In this document: one piece after another, positions 46,799 to 56,009 of the stretch | Layout: each line of letters begins with the position of its first letter | Position numbering within the stretch: the first letter of the stretch is position 1 | Origin: CAVVYA01 sp963752345 | GTDB lineage: Bacteria > Pseudomonadota > Alphaproteobacteria > SMXQ01 | Length of the DNA stretch: 64,000 nucleotides | Assembly: GCA_963752345.1 (NCBI GenBank) | Contig: CAVVYA010000002.1 | Span: forward strand, 1,054,001 to 1,118,000 | Direction: 5' to 3' | The notes under the pieces: generated by a model | The model's database searches: none | What the model was told of the DNA's origin: nothing | The model's input: only the letters and a program-made list of their open reading frames with translations | Program-made: the position numbers and the translations under genes

Positions 46799-47927
46799 GT
46801 GGCGGACACCGCCCCGGATAAATACGATTCCGGCAAATATTTGTGCGACCCGTACCTCGACTGGGCCAAGGCGCAGGGCGTGCCGATCGTCGAGGATTTC
46901 GGCATCGATATCCGCAAGGTGCCCGTGGCCCCTTGGCCGCGCTACGGCATGAACGGCGCGCTGTGCCACCTCAAGGGGCGCGACGATTTCATCACCATCT
47001 TCGCCTTCGAACTGCCGCCCGGCGGCCGCTCCGAACCGCTGCATCACCTGTATGAAGACGTGGTCTATGTCATCTCGGGCCACGGCTCGACGGTGATCAC
47101 CCTGCCCGACGGGCGCAAGCATACCTTCGAATGGGGGCCGCGCAGCCTGTTCTCGGTGCCGCTCAACGCCACCTACCAGCATTTCAACGGCTCCGGCCGC
47201 GAGCCGGCCCGCTTCGCCTCGACCAACAACATGGTCTTCATCATGAACCGCTTCCGCAACGAAGGGTTCATCTTCGGCTGCCCGGTGCAATTCCCGGAGC
47301 GCATCGGCGGCCATAATTATTTCGCCGGCGACGGCGAATTCATCGGCATCCGCCCCGGCCGCCATCAGTGGGAAACCAACTTCGTGCCCGACCTCGCCGC
47401 CTTCGAGTTGAAGACATGGGACGCGCGCGGCGCCGGCGGCTCCAACCTGCGCTTCATGCTGGCCGACAACACCATCGGCTGCCATTCCTCGGAAATGCCG
47501 GTCGGCACCTATAAGAAGGGCCACCGCCATTACGACGGCGTCTGCGTCTTCGCCGTCACCGGGCATGGGCTATTCCTTGTTGTGGCATGAGGACGACGCG
47601 GATTTCGTGCGCGTCGACTGGGAGCACGGCTGCGTCTATTGCCCGCCCGATTCCATGTTCCACCAGCATTTCAACGTGGCCGACCATCCGTCGCGCTATC
47701 TCGCACTGCAGGTCGGCACGGTGCGCTATCCGCTGACCAAGGTGAAGCGCGCCATGTGGGATTCGGAGGTCGACAAGAGCGTCAACGAAGGCGGCGCCCA
47801 GGTCGAATACGAGGACCAGGACCCGCGCGTGCACGGCATCTGGCTCGCGGAGATCGCCAAGCAGGGCGTCAAATCCGGCATGGGCAAGTTCATCGACGAA
47901 TCGCGCTGCGTCAAGACGACGGCCTGA
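46799..47927 (+). CDS. Bicupin protein, copy 3, one frameshift
   Basis: 375 residues with GTG start 46799 (GATAGGGAGA upstream). N-terminal cupin HHLYEDVVYVISGHG and TYQHFNGSG; C-terminal cupin GHRHYDGVC and FHQHFN. One extra base near 47567 separates GHG from YSLLWHEDD. Within the family the first cupin of this copy restores an extra His (HHLYE), so its N-terminal metal site may be more complete. 16 nt to copy 4. Confidence 0.78.
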
Positions 47928-47943
47928 GAGGGACGCGCGAACA

Positions 47944-49071
47944 ATGTCCGATAGTCTCGTGCAGCCCGCCCCCGCCGGCAAATACATGATCGACACCTAC
48001 GAGGATTGGGCGGCCGCCCAGGGCGTGCCGATCGTGTCCGATTTCGCCGTCGATCTGCTGCGCGTCGAAACCGCGCCGTGGGCGCGCTTCGGCGTCAAGG
48101 GCGCGCTGTGTCACCTCAAGGGCCGCTGCGACTTCATGACGATCTTCCTGCTCGACCTGCCGGCGGGCGGCAAGAGCGCGCCGCAGCGGCATATCTATGA
48201 GGACGTGGTCTACGTGCTGGCGGGCCGCGGCTCGACCACGGTGGAGCTGGCGGACGGCCGCAAGCACGGCTTCGAATGGGGGCCGCGCAGTGTCTTCGCC
48301 TTGCCGATGAACGCGCGCTACCAGCATTTCAACGGCTCGGGCGCCGAGCCCGCCCGCCTCGCCTCGGTCAACGACCTGCGCTACATCCTCAACCTGTTCC
48401 GCAACGAAGACTTCGTCTTCGCCAATCCCGGCCAGTTTCCGGAGCGCGAGGGCGGCGCCGATTATTTCGCCGGCGCCGGCGAATTCGTCGCCGTCAAGCC
48501 CGGCCGGCACCAATGGGAGACCAACTTCGTCCCCGACCTGGCGAGCTTCGGGCTTCGGCCGTGGGAGGCGCGTGGCGCCGGCGGCACATCGCTGCGCATC
48601 GTGCTCGCCGAGAGCTCGGTCGGCGTGCATGTCTCGGAGCTGCCGGCCGGGACCTACAAGAAGGCCCACCGTCACCCGCCCGGCTATTGCGTCTTCGCGG
48701 TGACCGGCGAGGGCTATTCGCTGCTGTGGTATGAGGGCGCCGATTGGGACAAGGGCGAATTCGTGCGCCACGATTGGCGCCACGGCGTGGTCTATGCGCC
48801 GCCAGACAACATGTTCCACCAGCACTTCAACCTGTCGCCCGCGCCGGCGCGCTATCTCGCCGTGCAGATGGGCAGCACGCGCTATCCCCTGTTCCGCAGC
48901 AAGGTCTTCACCTACGACAAGGGTGCCGACACGGATGCGGCCGCGGGCGGCAACCAGATCGAATACCGCGACCAGGACCCGCGCATTCACGGCCTGTTCC
49001 TGGACGAACTCGCCCGGCGCGGCATCCCCTCCGGCATGGGTAAATTCATCGCCGAGGGCCGGGCACCGTGA
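47944..49071 (+). CDS. Bicupin protein, copy 4
   Basis: 375 residues, intact; GAGAGGGACG upstream of ATG 47944. Cupin motifs QRHIYEDVVYVLAGRG and RYQHFNGSG, then AHRHPPGYC and FHQHFN. It differs from the others by KKAHRH in place of KKGHRH and an inserted EGADWDKGEF loop. It is most similar to copy 3, indicating tandem duplication. It ends 150 nt before the EutA-like gene. Confidence 0.8.
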   Translation: MSDSLVQPAPAGKYMIDTYEDWAAAQGVPIVSDFAVDLLRVETAPWARFGVKGALCHLKGRCDFMTIFLLDLPAGGKSAPQRHIYEDVVYVLAGRGSTTVELADGRKHGFEWGPRSVFALPMNARYQHFNGSGAEPARLASVNDLRYILNLFRNEDFVFANPGQFPEREGGADYFAGAGEFVAVKPGRHQWETNFVPDLASFGLRPWEARGAGGTSLRIVLAESSVGVHVSELPAGTYKKAHRHPPGYCVFAVTGEGYSLLWYEGADWDKGEFVRHDWRHGVVYAPPDNMFHQHFNLSPAPARYLAVQMGSTRYPLFRSKVFTYDKGADTDAAAGGNQIEYRDQDPRIHGLFLDELARRGIPSGMGKFIAEGRAP

Positions 49072-49221
49072 CCAGGCCACATCGGTTAAAGGACTGGCAC
49101 GACGGTCTTTCACGATCCCTTGAACGCGGCCATATCGGCCTGATCCCCCCAGGTTGCACGGACCGGACCGTTCCTCTATGGTCGGGCCCTTCGCGCGACC
49201 GCCACAGCGGACCTCACATCA

Positions 49222-50781
49222 ATGGCTGAAGAAACACAGGACGGCTTTCTGACCATGCATGAGCTTGAATTCGACCACGGGCATATGTCTACAGAGCAGC
49301 AACAGGCCATTGCCGACGTTATCTGGGCCGCGGACAACGTCGAGCTGACCACGGTCGGCGTCGACGTCGGGTCGTCCACCTCCCACCTGATGTTCGCCAA
49401 GGTCCATCTCCAGCGCCTGACGACGGCGCTGTCGAGCCGCTTCGTCGTGGTCGGCCGCGAGGTGCTGTGGCGCTCGCCCATCCTGCTCACGCCCTATCTC
49501 GACGACAACACCATCGACGTCGGCCAGCTCGAACGCTTCATCGAAGCCGCCTACAAGGAAGCCGGCCTGACCCGCGACAGCATCGATTCGGGCGCGGTCA
49601 TCCTGACCGGCGAAGCGCTCAAGCGGAACAACGCCGAGGCGATCACCCATCTGTTCGCCGCCGAATCCGGCAAGTTCGTCTGCGCGTCGGCGGGCCACCA
49701 TATGGAAAGCGCCATGGCCGCCCACGGCTCCGGCGCGGTCGCCCTGTCGCGCAAGGAAAAGGGCGTCATCCTCAACATCGACATCGGCGGCGGCACCACC
49801 AAGCTCGGCCTGGTCGAAAAGGGCCAGCTGCTGCACACCGCCGCGGTCGAAGTCGGCGGACGCCTGATCGCCTGGGACGAGCAGCAGCGCCTGGTGCGCG
49901 TCGAAGGCCCCGCCCTGCGCCACGCCGAGAAGGCCGGCATCAAGCTCGAGCGCGGCCAGAAGATCAGCGAACAAGACATCACCAAGTTCGTCGAGCAGAT
50001 GGCCGACACGCTGGTGCCGCTCGTCATGCAGCAGACGCCGCAGGGCCTGACCAAGGAACTGATGGTCACCGAAGAGCTGCCGGCCGAGCCGAAGCCGCTC
50101 GCCATCACCTTCTCGGGCGGCGTGTCGGAATACATCTACGGCCGCGAGACGGCGAACTACCGCGACGTCGGCCGTCCGCTGGCCGAGGCGATCTCGCGCC
50201 GGCTCAAGGACAAACGCATCCCCTACAAGGTCTACGATCCGGGCGCGGGCATCCGCGCCACCGTGATCGGCGCCTCGCAGTTCTCCGTCCAGGTCAGCGG
50301 CAACACGATCTCGATCTCCAATCAGGAGGCGCTGCCGGTGCGCAACGTGCCCGTGCTGCATCCCAAGCTCGATCTCGCCGGCGACATCTCTGCGGGCACG
50401 GTTACCGACGAGATCAAGAAATCCCTCACCCGCTTCGACTTCCCCGAGGGCGAGCAGGCCGTGGCCCTCGCCTTCCGCTGGCAGGGCGATCCGCTGCACG
50501 CACGCCTCAAGGCCCTCGCCGACGGCATCGTCGCCGCCATGCCGAAGACCTGCGCCGGCGGCACGCCGCTGGTGCTCATGCTCGACGGCGACGTGGGAAA
50601 GACGCTCGGCGTCATCCTCAAGCGCGAATGCAACGTGACCACGGACATCATCTCGATCGACGGCGTGCAGCTCAAGGAATTCGACTATGTCGATATCGGC
50701 GAGATGATCCGCCCGACGAACGTCGTGTCCGTTGGTCATCAAATCCCTGCTGTTCTCCACACCCCGGCCGGCATTCAATGA
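49222..50781 (+). CDS. EutA-like ethanolamine ammonia-lyase reactivating-factor family ATPase
   Basis: 519 residues of the EutA family, ASKHA (actin/Hsp70) fold. Phosphate loops VGVDVGSSTSHLMFAKV (about residue 50, motif DVGSSTSH) and NIDIGGGTTKLGLVEKG (about 190, motif DIGGGTTK); adenosine-site FSGGVSEYIYG; domain III CDGDVGKTLG-like LDGDVGKTLGVILK. EutA normally frees inactive B12 from ethanolamine ammonia-lyase. No eutB/eutC or other eut gene is present; instead it follows three bicupins and precedes transporter genes. So it may serve another enzyme, or act as a chaperone for a metal- or cofactor-containing partner. Confidence 0.85.
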   Translation: MAEETQDGFLTMHELEFDHGHMSTEQQQAIADVIWAADNVELTTVGVDVGSSTSHLMFAKVHLQRLTTALSSRFVVVGREVLWRSPILLTPYLDDNTIDVGQLERFIEAAYKEAGLTRDSIDSGAVILTGEALKRNNAEAITHLFAAESGKFVCASAGHHMESAMAAHGSGAVALSRKEKGVILNIDIGGGTTKLGLVEKGQLLHTAAVEVGGRLIAWDEQQRLVRVEGPALRHAEKAGIKLERGQKISEQDITKFVEQMADTLVPLVMQQTPQGLTKELMVTEELPAEPKPLAITFSGGVSEYIYGRETANYRDVGRPLAEAISRRLKDKRIPYKVYDPGAGIRATVIGASQFSVQVSGNTISISNQEALPVRNVPVLHPKLDLAGDISAGTVTDEIKKSLTRFDFPEGEQAVALAFRWQGDPLHARLKALADGIVAAMPKTCAGGTPLVLMLDGDVGKTLGVILKRECNVTTDIISIDGVQLKEFDYVDIGEMIRPTNVVSVGHQIPAVLHTPAGIQ

Positions 50782-50928
50782 CCCATGACGCGAATGCCGC
50801 GGATGATCCGTCAAGCCCGAGCGACATATCTAGGCGGCGGTCCAGCGCCTTATCCGCGGAGTTGACGAGGGGCCGGCCCTGGGAGTAAGGGGTGGAATAC
50901 ACCCTATGGCTGTTGGAGTATTAAGCGG

Positions 50929-52170
50929 ATGGACGCATCGGCTGCGGTAGGCACGTCCCGCCAGGACATGAAGATTCTCGGCCTGATTTCCACAGGCCAT
51001 TTCATGAGCCACTTCTACTTCCTCGTCCTGCCGCCGCTCTTCGTCTTCCTCGTCCAGGATTTCGGCGCCAGCTATACCGAGCTCGGCATGATGATGACGG
51101 CGATCTACGGCACCGCCGCGGTCGCGCAAATCCCGGTCGGCTTCATGGTCGACCGTTACGGCGCCCGGCTGATCCTCACGGTCGGGCTCATCCTCATGTC
51201 GCTCGGCTTCGGCCTGGTGGGCTTCGTCAGCGCATTCTGGATGATCATTCCGCTGGTCATGCTCGGCGCGGTCGGCAACAGCGTGTTCCACCCGGCGGAC
51301 TATGCGATCCTGAGTTCTTCGATCAACGAGGCCCGCATGGGCCGCGCCTTCAGCGTGCACACCTTCTCGGGCCACCTCGGCTCCGCCGTGGCGCCCGCGG
51401 TGATGATCTGGCTCGCCGCCCAGTTCAACTGGCGCGTCGCCCTGATCGCATCGGGCATCTTCGGGCTGGTTGTCATGCTGGCCATGATCACCCAGTGGAA
51501 CAGCCTGCACGACGACGCCCTGCCCAAGAAGAAAAAGGCCGACGCGCCGGATTCAGCCAAATCCCAGAACGGACTCGCGCTGCTCTTCTCCAGGCCGATG
51601 ATCCTGTTCTTCCTGTTCTTCGCCACCCTGTCGATGACATCGAGCGGCATGCAGGCGTTCTCGGTCGCGGCCCTCGTCGACCTGCATGGCATGCCGGTGG
51701 CAACCGCGACCGCGGCGCTCACCGCCTACCTGTTCTGCAGCGCGGCCGGCATCCTGGTCGGCGGCGAAATCTCCGACCGCACCAAGCGTCACGACATCGT
51801 CGCCGCCGTGGTATTCGTGCTCACCGCCGCGATCACCGTCGCCATCGCCGTCGTCGATCTCAACCTGGCCCTGCTCATCGGGCTGATGGTCGTCATGGGG
51901 CTCGGCCAGGGCATCATCCGCCCGGCGCGCGACATGATGGTGCGCGCCGCCGCACCCAAGGGCCAAACCGGCAAGATCTTCGGCTTCGTCTCCGCCGGCA
52001 TCACCGCGGGCAGCGCGATCGCGCCGATTCCATTCGGCTACCTGATCGACCAGGGCCATCCGGAATGGGTGTTCTACCTGATGGCCATCTTCATGGTGAT
52101 CGCCCTGTTCACGGTCGTCATCCCCAAGGACATGACGCCCAAGACCATGACGACGACCGCCGCCGAGTAA
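50929..52170 (+). CDS. MFS transporter 1
   Basis: 413 residues, 12 predicted membrane segments. GHFMSHFYFLVLPPLF in helix 1, the inter-helix signature DRYGARLIL, NSVFHPADYAIL in helix 4, a cytosolic KKKK loop near residue 200, and RPARDMMVRAAAPKGQ in the second half. It resembles the fosmidomycin-resistance-like MFS branch. A close paralogue (53592) lies two genes on. Context suggests uptake of an aromatic acid or export of a product. Confidence 0.82.
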   Translation: MDASAAVGTSRQDMKILGLISTGHFMSHFYFLVLPPLFVFLVQDFGASYTELGMMMTAIYGTAAVAQIPVGFMVDRYGARLILTVGLILMSLGFGLVGFVSAFWMIIPLVMLGAVGNSVFHPADYAILSSSINEARMGRAFSVHTFSGHLGSAVAPAVMIWLAAQFNWRVALIASGIFGLVVMLAMITQWNSLHDDALPKKKKADAPDSAKSQNGLALLFSRPMILFFLFFATLSMTSSGMQAFSVAALVDLHGMPVATATAALTAYLFCSAAGILVGGEISDRTKRHDIVAAVVFVLTAAITVAIAVVDLNLALLIGLMVVMGLGQGIIRPARDMMVRAAAPKGQTGKIFGFVSAGITAGSAIAPIPFGYLIDQGHPEWVFYLMAIFMVIALFTVVIPKDMTPKTMTTTAAE

Positions 52171-52276
52171 TTCCATCCCGCGGGCCCGCAGCCATGCGGG
52201 CCTTCGCATATCAACCCGCGGCGAGCGCTGCCCGCCGCTTCACCAACCCGGCCGCAAGCCCGGGCAAGAGGGGTCC

Positions 52277-53267
52277 ATGTCGAAGCTCCAGCTCACCATC
52301 GCCACCAGCGAATACGATCACGTCACCGACATCATGACCGGCAAGGTGCCCGTCGAGGGCATCGACATCAATTATCTGAACTTCGAGATCGAGGAGATCT
52401 TCTACCGCTTCACGCTCAACCGGGAGTGGGAAGTCTCCGAGATGTCGATGGCGAAGTTCGTCGCCCAGGTCGCCGGCGACCGGCCCGACATCCTCGGCCT
52501 GCCGATCTTCCCGTCGCGCGTCTTCCGCCTGTCCAACATCTACACGCGCAAGGACAGCGGCATCACCAAGCCGGAGCAGCTCAAGGGCAAGAAGGTCGGC
52601 ACGCCGGAATGGGCGCAGACCGCATCGGTCTATACCCGCGGCTACCTGGTCGACGACGTCGGGCTCAAGCTGCGCGACATCGACTGGTATCAGGCCGGCG
52701 TCAACCAGCCGGGCCGCGTCGAGAAGGTGAAGCTCAACCTGCCCGAGGGCGTGAAGGTTACGCCGGTGCCGGAAAAGTCGCTCGGCGAGATGCTGGTCAA
52801 CGGCGACGTCGACGCCATCATGTCGGCGCACCCGCCCGAGGTGTTCGAGAAAGGCCATCCCAACCTGGTACGGCTGTTCCCCGACTACCAGAAAGCCGAG
52901 GACGAGTATTATCAGCGCACCAAGATCTTCCCGATCATGCACATCATCGCCATCCGCAAGGACGTGGTCGAAAAGAATCCCTGGGTCGCGGTCAATCTGT
53001 TCACCGCCTTCGAGAAGGCGAAGGACCGCAGCATCTATCGCGCCATGGAGATGACCGCCTCGCGCTTCCCGATCCCGTGGGCCGCCGATTACGCCGAGAA
53101 ACGCGCCAAGGTATTCGGCACGCGACTATTTCCCCTACGGCATCGAGCCCAACCGCCGCACGCTCGAGGCCTTCCTCAAATGGACCTACGAGCAGGGCGT
53201 CGCCTCGCGCCATCTCAAGGTCGAGGAACTGTTCCCGAAGAGTCTGCAGGGCAAGTTCAAGATCTGA
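52277..53267 (+). CDS. 4,5-dihydroxyphthalate decarboxylase (Pht5)-like protein with binding-protein fold
   Basis: About 329 residues; one extra base near 53118 separates the last 50 codons (DYFPYGIEPNRRTLEAF...). The whole length follows the 4,5-dihydroxyphthalate decarboxylase pattern: LTIATSEYDHVTDIM, FPSRVFRLSNIY, KKVGTPEWAQTASVYTRGYL, EKVKLNLPEGV, FEKGHPNLVRLFPDY, KIFPIMHIIAIRKDV, and the C-terminal EELFPKSLQGKFKI. No signal peptide, consistent with a cytosolic enzyme rather than an ABC binding protein. Members decarboxylate dihydroxyphthalate or related acids; the exact substrate is unknown. Flanked on both sides by paralogous MFS genes. Confidence 0.75.
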
Positions 53268-53591
53268 GCGATCGCGGAATCGGAGCGTTCGCATCAGCGC
53301 GAGGGCCGCTGATGGTTGTCGTCCTCGGGTCAAGCCCGAGGACGACAATATGAATGGGGCGAGGGCGACGATATGTGGGGCCCGGGCCGACGCGTCACGA
53401 CAAAGGCCTGTTTACCCAGGTCGCCGACCATCTATAATCGCCCTACAGGGCTGCCCAAGAAGAGCGGCTCACGGGGAGAAGCGCCGCTTAAGCAAGGGAG
53501 TTACCGTGTTCATGTCAGTCGCCGCCATAGAGGCCGAGCGGTTTTCCGCGTCGGTCGCACCGCAGCAATGCCGCATTATCGAGCTGCGGTC
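53268..53591. promoter_or_regulatory. Intergenic region with promoter ahead of MFS transporter 2
   Basis: 324 nt. A REP-like CCTCGGGTCAAGCCCGAGG unit lies at 53323-53341. TTTACC (53411-53416) and a consensus TATAAT (53433-53438), 16 nt apart, form a promoter candidate. A small leader ORF follows at 53506. Confidence 0.5.
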
Positions 53592-53595
53592 ATGA
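53506..53595 (+). CDS. Putative 29-residue leader peptide coupled to MFS transporter 2
   Basis: GTG start at 53506 with AGGGAG 7 nt upstream. It encodes a 29-residue peptide (VFMSVAAIEAERFSAS...IELRS) whose stop overlaps the MFS start as ATGA, a classic translational-coupling arrangement. No similar peptide is recognised; it may merely be fortuitous. Confidence 0.35.
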   Translation: MFMSVAAIEAERFSASVAPQQCRIIELRS

Positions 53596-54847
53596 CAGCG
53601 ACAACGGCAGACGGCGCCCGCCAGGACGCGAAGATCCTCGGCCTGGTCAGCACCGGACACTTCTGCAGCCACTTCTATCTGATGTGCCTGCCGCCTCTGT
53701 TCTACTTCCTCAACCAGGATCTCGGCATCAGCTATACCGAGCTCGGGCTGATGGTGAGCCTGCGCACCATGTCGACCGGGTTTGCCCAGGTGCCGGCGGG
53801 CATCCTGGTGGATCGTTACGGCGCCAAGCTGTCCTGACCATCGGTCTTGCGCTGATGGTCTTCGGCTATGCCGCGTTCGCCTTCGCCTCCGCCTGGTGGC
53901 TGCTGGTCGCGTGCGTGGTCATCGGCGGCATCGGCGACAGCGTGTTTCATCCGGCCGACTACGCCATTCTCAACTCGTCGGTGAGCAACGAACGCATGGC
54001 GCGTGCCTTCAGCATCCATACCTTCTCCGGCCATCTCGGTTTCGCCGTGGCGCCGGCGGTCATTCCCTTCCTCGCTGTGCTGTGGAACTGGCGCGTCGCG
54101 CTGCTCATCGCCGCGCTGTTCGGCCTCATCATCATGGTGGTGCTGATCACCCAATGGAATGCGCTCAAGGACGACGCCATCCCGGGCAAGAAGAAAAAGG
54201 ACCAGGCCACCGCCGAACCCGCCTGGCAGCCGACCACCTGGCTCGAATCCAAGTTCGGCATCATCGCCTCGGGCCCGGTGCTCGCCCTGTTCGGCTTCTT
54301 CGCCATCTCGACGCTGGCCGGCAACGGCATCAGCAGCTTCGGCATCTCCGCCATGATGGCGATCCACGACACGTCGGAGGCGCTGTCCGGCGTGCCGCTC
54401 ACCGCCTTCATGCTGACCAGCGCCTTCGCCGTGCTGCTCGGCGGCGTGGTGTCCGACAAGCTGCAATGGAAGCCGGACCTGTTCGCGGCTGTCGGCTTCC
54501 TGTTCGCCGCACTCACCATCCTGGCGATCGGCCTGATGCCCCTGCCCTACGTGGTGCTGGTCGTGCTGTTCGGCCTATCGGGCTTCTGCCTCGGCGTGAT
54601 CCGCCCGGCGCGCGACCTCATGGTGCGCGACCTGGCCCCCAAAGGCCAGTCGGGCAAGGTGTTCGGCTTCGTGTTCTCGGGCCAGAACGTCGGCGGCGCC
54701 GTGGCGCCGATCATGTACGGCCTGATCCTCGATAACTTCGCGCCGCAATGGGTGTTCTACATCTCGGCGATCTGCCTGGGGCTCGGCATCCTCACCGTGA
54801 TCGGCACCTCCAAGGTGCGCCGGTCCGGCAAGCAGGCGCACACCTGA
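53592..54847 (+). CDS. MFS transporter 2, paralogue of MFS 1, one frameshift
   Basis: About 418 residues; one base seems missing near 53832 (GAKLS to LTIGLALMV). Nearly the same layout as MFS 1: GHFCSHFYLMCLPPLF, DRYGAKL, DSVFHPADYAIL, a KKKKD loop, and RPARDLMVRDLAPKGQSG. A terminator follows directly. The two paralogues bracket the dihydroxyphthalate decarboxylase-like gene. Confidence 0.82.
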
Positions 54848-54877
54848 GGCAGGGCGCCGGATTCCGCAAACCAAAAG

Positions 54878-54906
54878 CGGCGGCCTGCGGGCCGCCGTTT
54901 TCGTTT
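54878..54906. terminator. Bidirectional terminator between MFS 2 and corA
   Basis: CGGCGGCC and GGCCGCCG form an 8-bp stem with a TGCG loop, followed on the plus strand by TTTTCGTTT and on the minus strand by TTTTGG. It serves the convergent MFS 2 and corA genes. Confidence 0.85.
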
Positions 54907-54923
54907 CAGCTTCCGGCCGCCGC

Positions 54924-55904
54924 TTACAGCCAGCGCTTGTGCTTGAAATAGAAGTAGGGCGCGATGGCCGACGCCAGCATGAGCAGCAGGGCCAGCGGAT
55001 AGCCCCACGGCCAGTCGAGCTCCGGCATATGCTGGAAGTTCATGCCGTAGATGCTGGCGATCAGGGTCGGCGGCAGGAAGACGGTCGCCGCCACCGAGAA
55101 GATCTTGATGATATTGGTCTGGGCGATGTTGAGCATGCCCAGCGTCGCATCGAGCAGGAAATTGACCTTGTTCGACAGGAAGGTCGCGTGATCGCTGAGC
55201 GACTGCACGTCATGGCTCAGCGTGCCGATGCGCGCGTCGATGTCCTTGCGCGCCGGCATGTCGGACAGCGAGGCAATGAACGTCAGCATGCGGTTGATGC
55301 TGACCAGGCTCTCGCGGCATTTCGAGGCCAGGTCGCCGTTGCGGCCGATGCGCCGCAGGATGACCTTGAAATCGTCGCCGCCACCCGGGCCGTTGCCGTT
55401 GGCGGTCGGCTCGAACACCGTGCTGGACAAGGCATCGATATCGAAGCCGATGCGCTCGAGCAGATCGGCGATGCGGTCGATCACCGCATCGAGCAGCCCC
55501 ATCAGCACGGCCTCGCCCGAGGTCCGGAGAAACTGCTGACGCTGGCAGCGGTTGATGAAGGTGCGGAACGGGGTCGGTTCGCCGTAACGCAACGTAACCA
55601 GAATCTCGCCAACCAGGATGAAGGTGACAACGGTCGATTCCGGCTGCGGCGTGTCCGACTTGGCGAGCATGGTGGCGGTCATATAGATAGCCGGGCCCTC
55701 CTGGTAGAGCCGGCTCGACACCTCGATCTCGCGCATTTCTTCGTGGGTCGGCATATCGACCCCCAACGCGCGTTCGACCGCGTGTTCTTCCTCGGAAGTC
55801 GGATTGAGCAGATCGATCCACACCGTGTCGGGCGGCAGCGTGCCGTCCTCGAGCAGTGGGACCGCGCTGACGACGCCCTCGGCGCGGGTATAGACTGTGA
55901 TCAT
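54924..55904 (-). CDS. corA: CorA family magnesium/cobalt transporter
   Basis: 326 residues. Large N-terminal cytosolic domain, long helix region, then two C-terminal membrane helices (IFSVAATVFLPPTLIASIYGMNF and YPLALLLMLASAIAPYFYF) separated by the conserved YGMNF selectivity motif and a short acidic loop (MPELDW). Basic C terminus KHKRWL. Forms a pentameric channel for divalent metal uptake. Convergent with MFS 2 across a terminator. Confidence 0.92.
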   Translation of the reverse strand: MITVYTRAEGVVSAVPLLEDGTLPPDTVWIDLLNPTSEEEHAVERALGVDMPTHEEMREIEVSSRLYQEGPAIYMTATMLAKSDTPQPESTVVTFILVGEILVTLRYGEPTPFRTFINRCQRQQFLRTSGEAVLMGLLDAVIDRIADLLERIGFDIDALSSTVFEPTANGNGPGGGDDFKVILRRIGRNGDLASKCRESLVSINRMLTFIASLSDMPARKDIDARIGTLSHDVQSLSDHATFLSNKVNFLLDATLGMLNIAQTNIIKIFSVAATVFLPPTLIASIYGMNFQHMPELDWPWGYPLALLLMLASAIAPYFYFKHKRWL

Positions 55905-56009
55905 GTCTGCCCCTTACTCAGGCGTAGCCGCTGGGCGTTTTTGCTCCCATATGCTGCGCCTCGCAAGTAAAGAAAAGATGGCTAAACCGGCGGCGGCCGA
56001 AGGCCCCGG

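Noticed and set aside
44407..50781. Ethanolamine utilisation (eut) operon
   Set aside because: Only an EutA-like gene is present; eutB, eutC, eutD, eutE and shell proteins are absent.
52277..53267. ABC transporter substrate-binding protein for an NMT1-type importer
   Set aside because: No signal peptide, no permease or ATPase next to it, and the C-terminal half follows dihydroxyphthalate decarboxylase; kept as enzyme-like.
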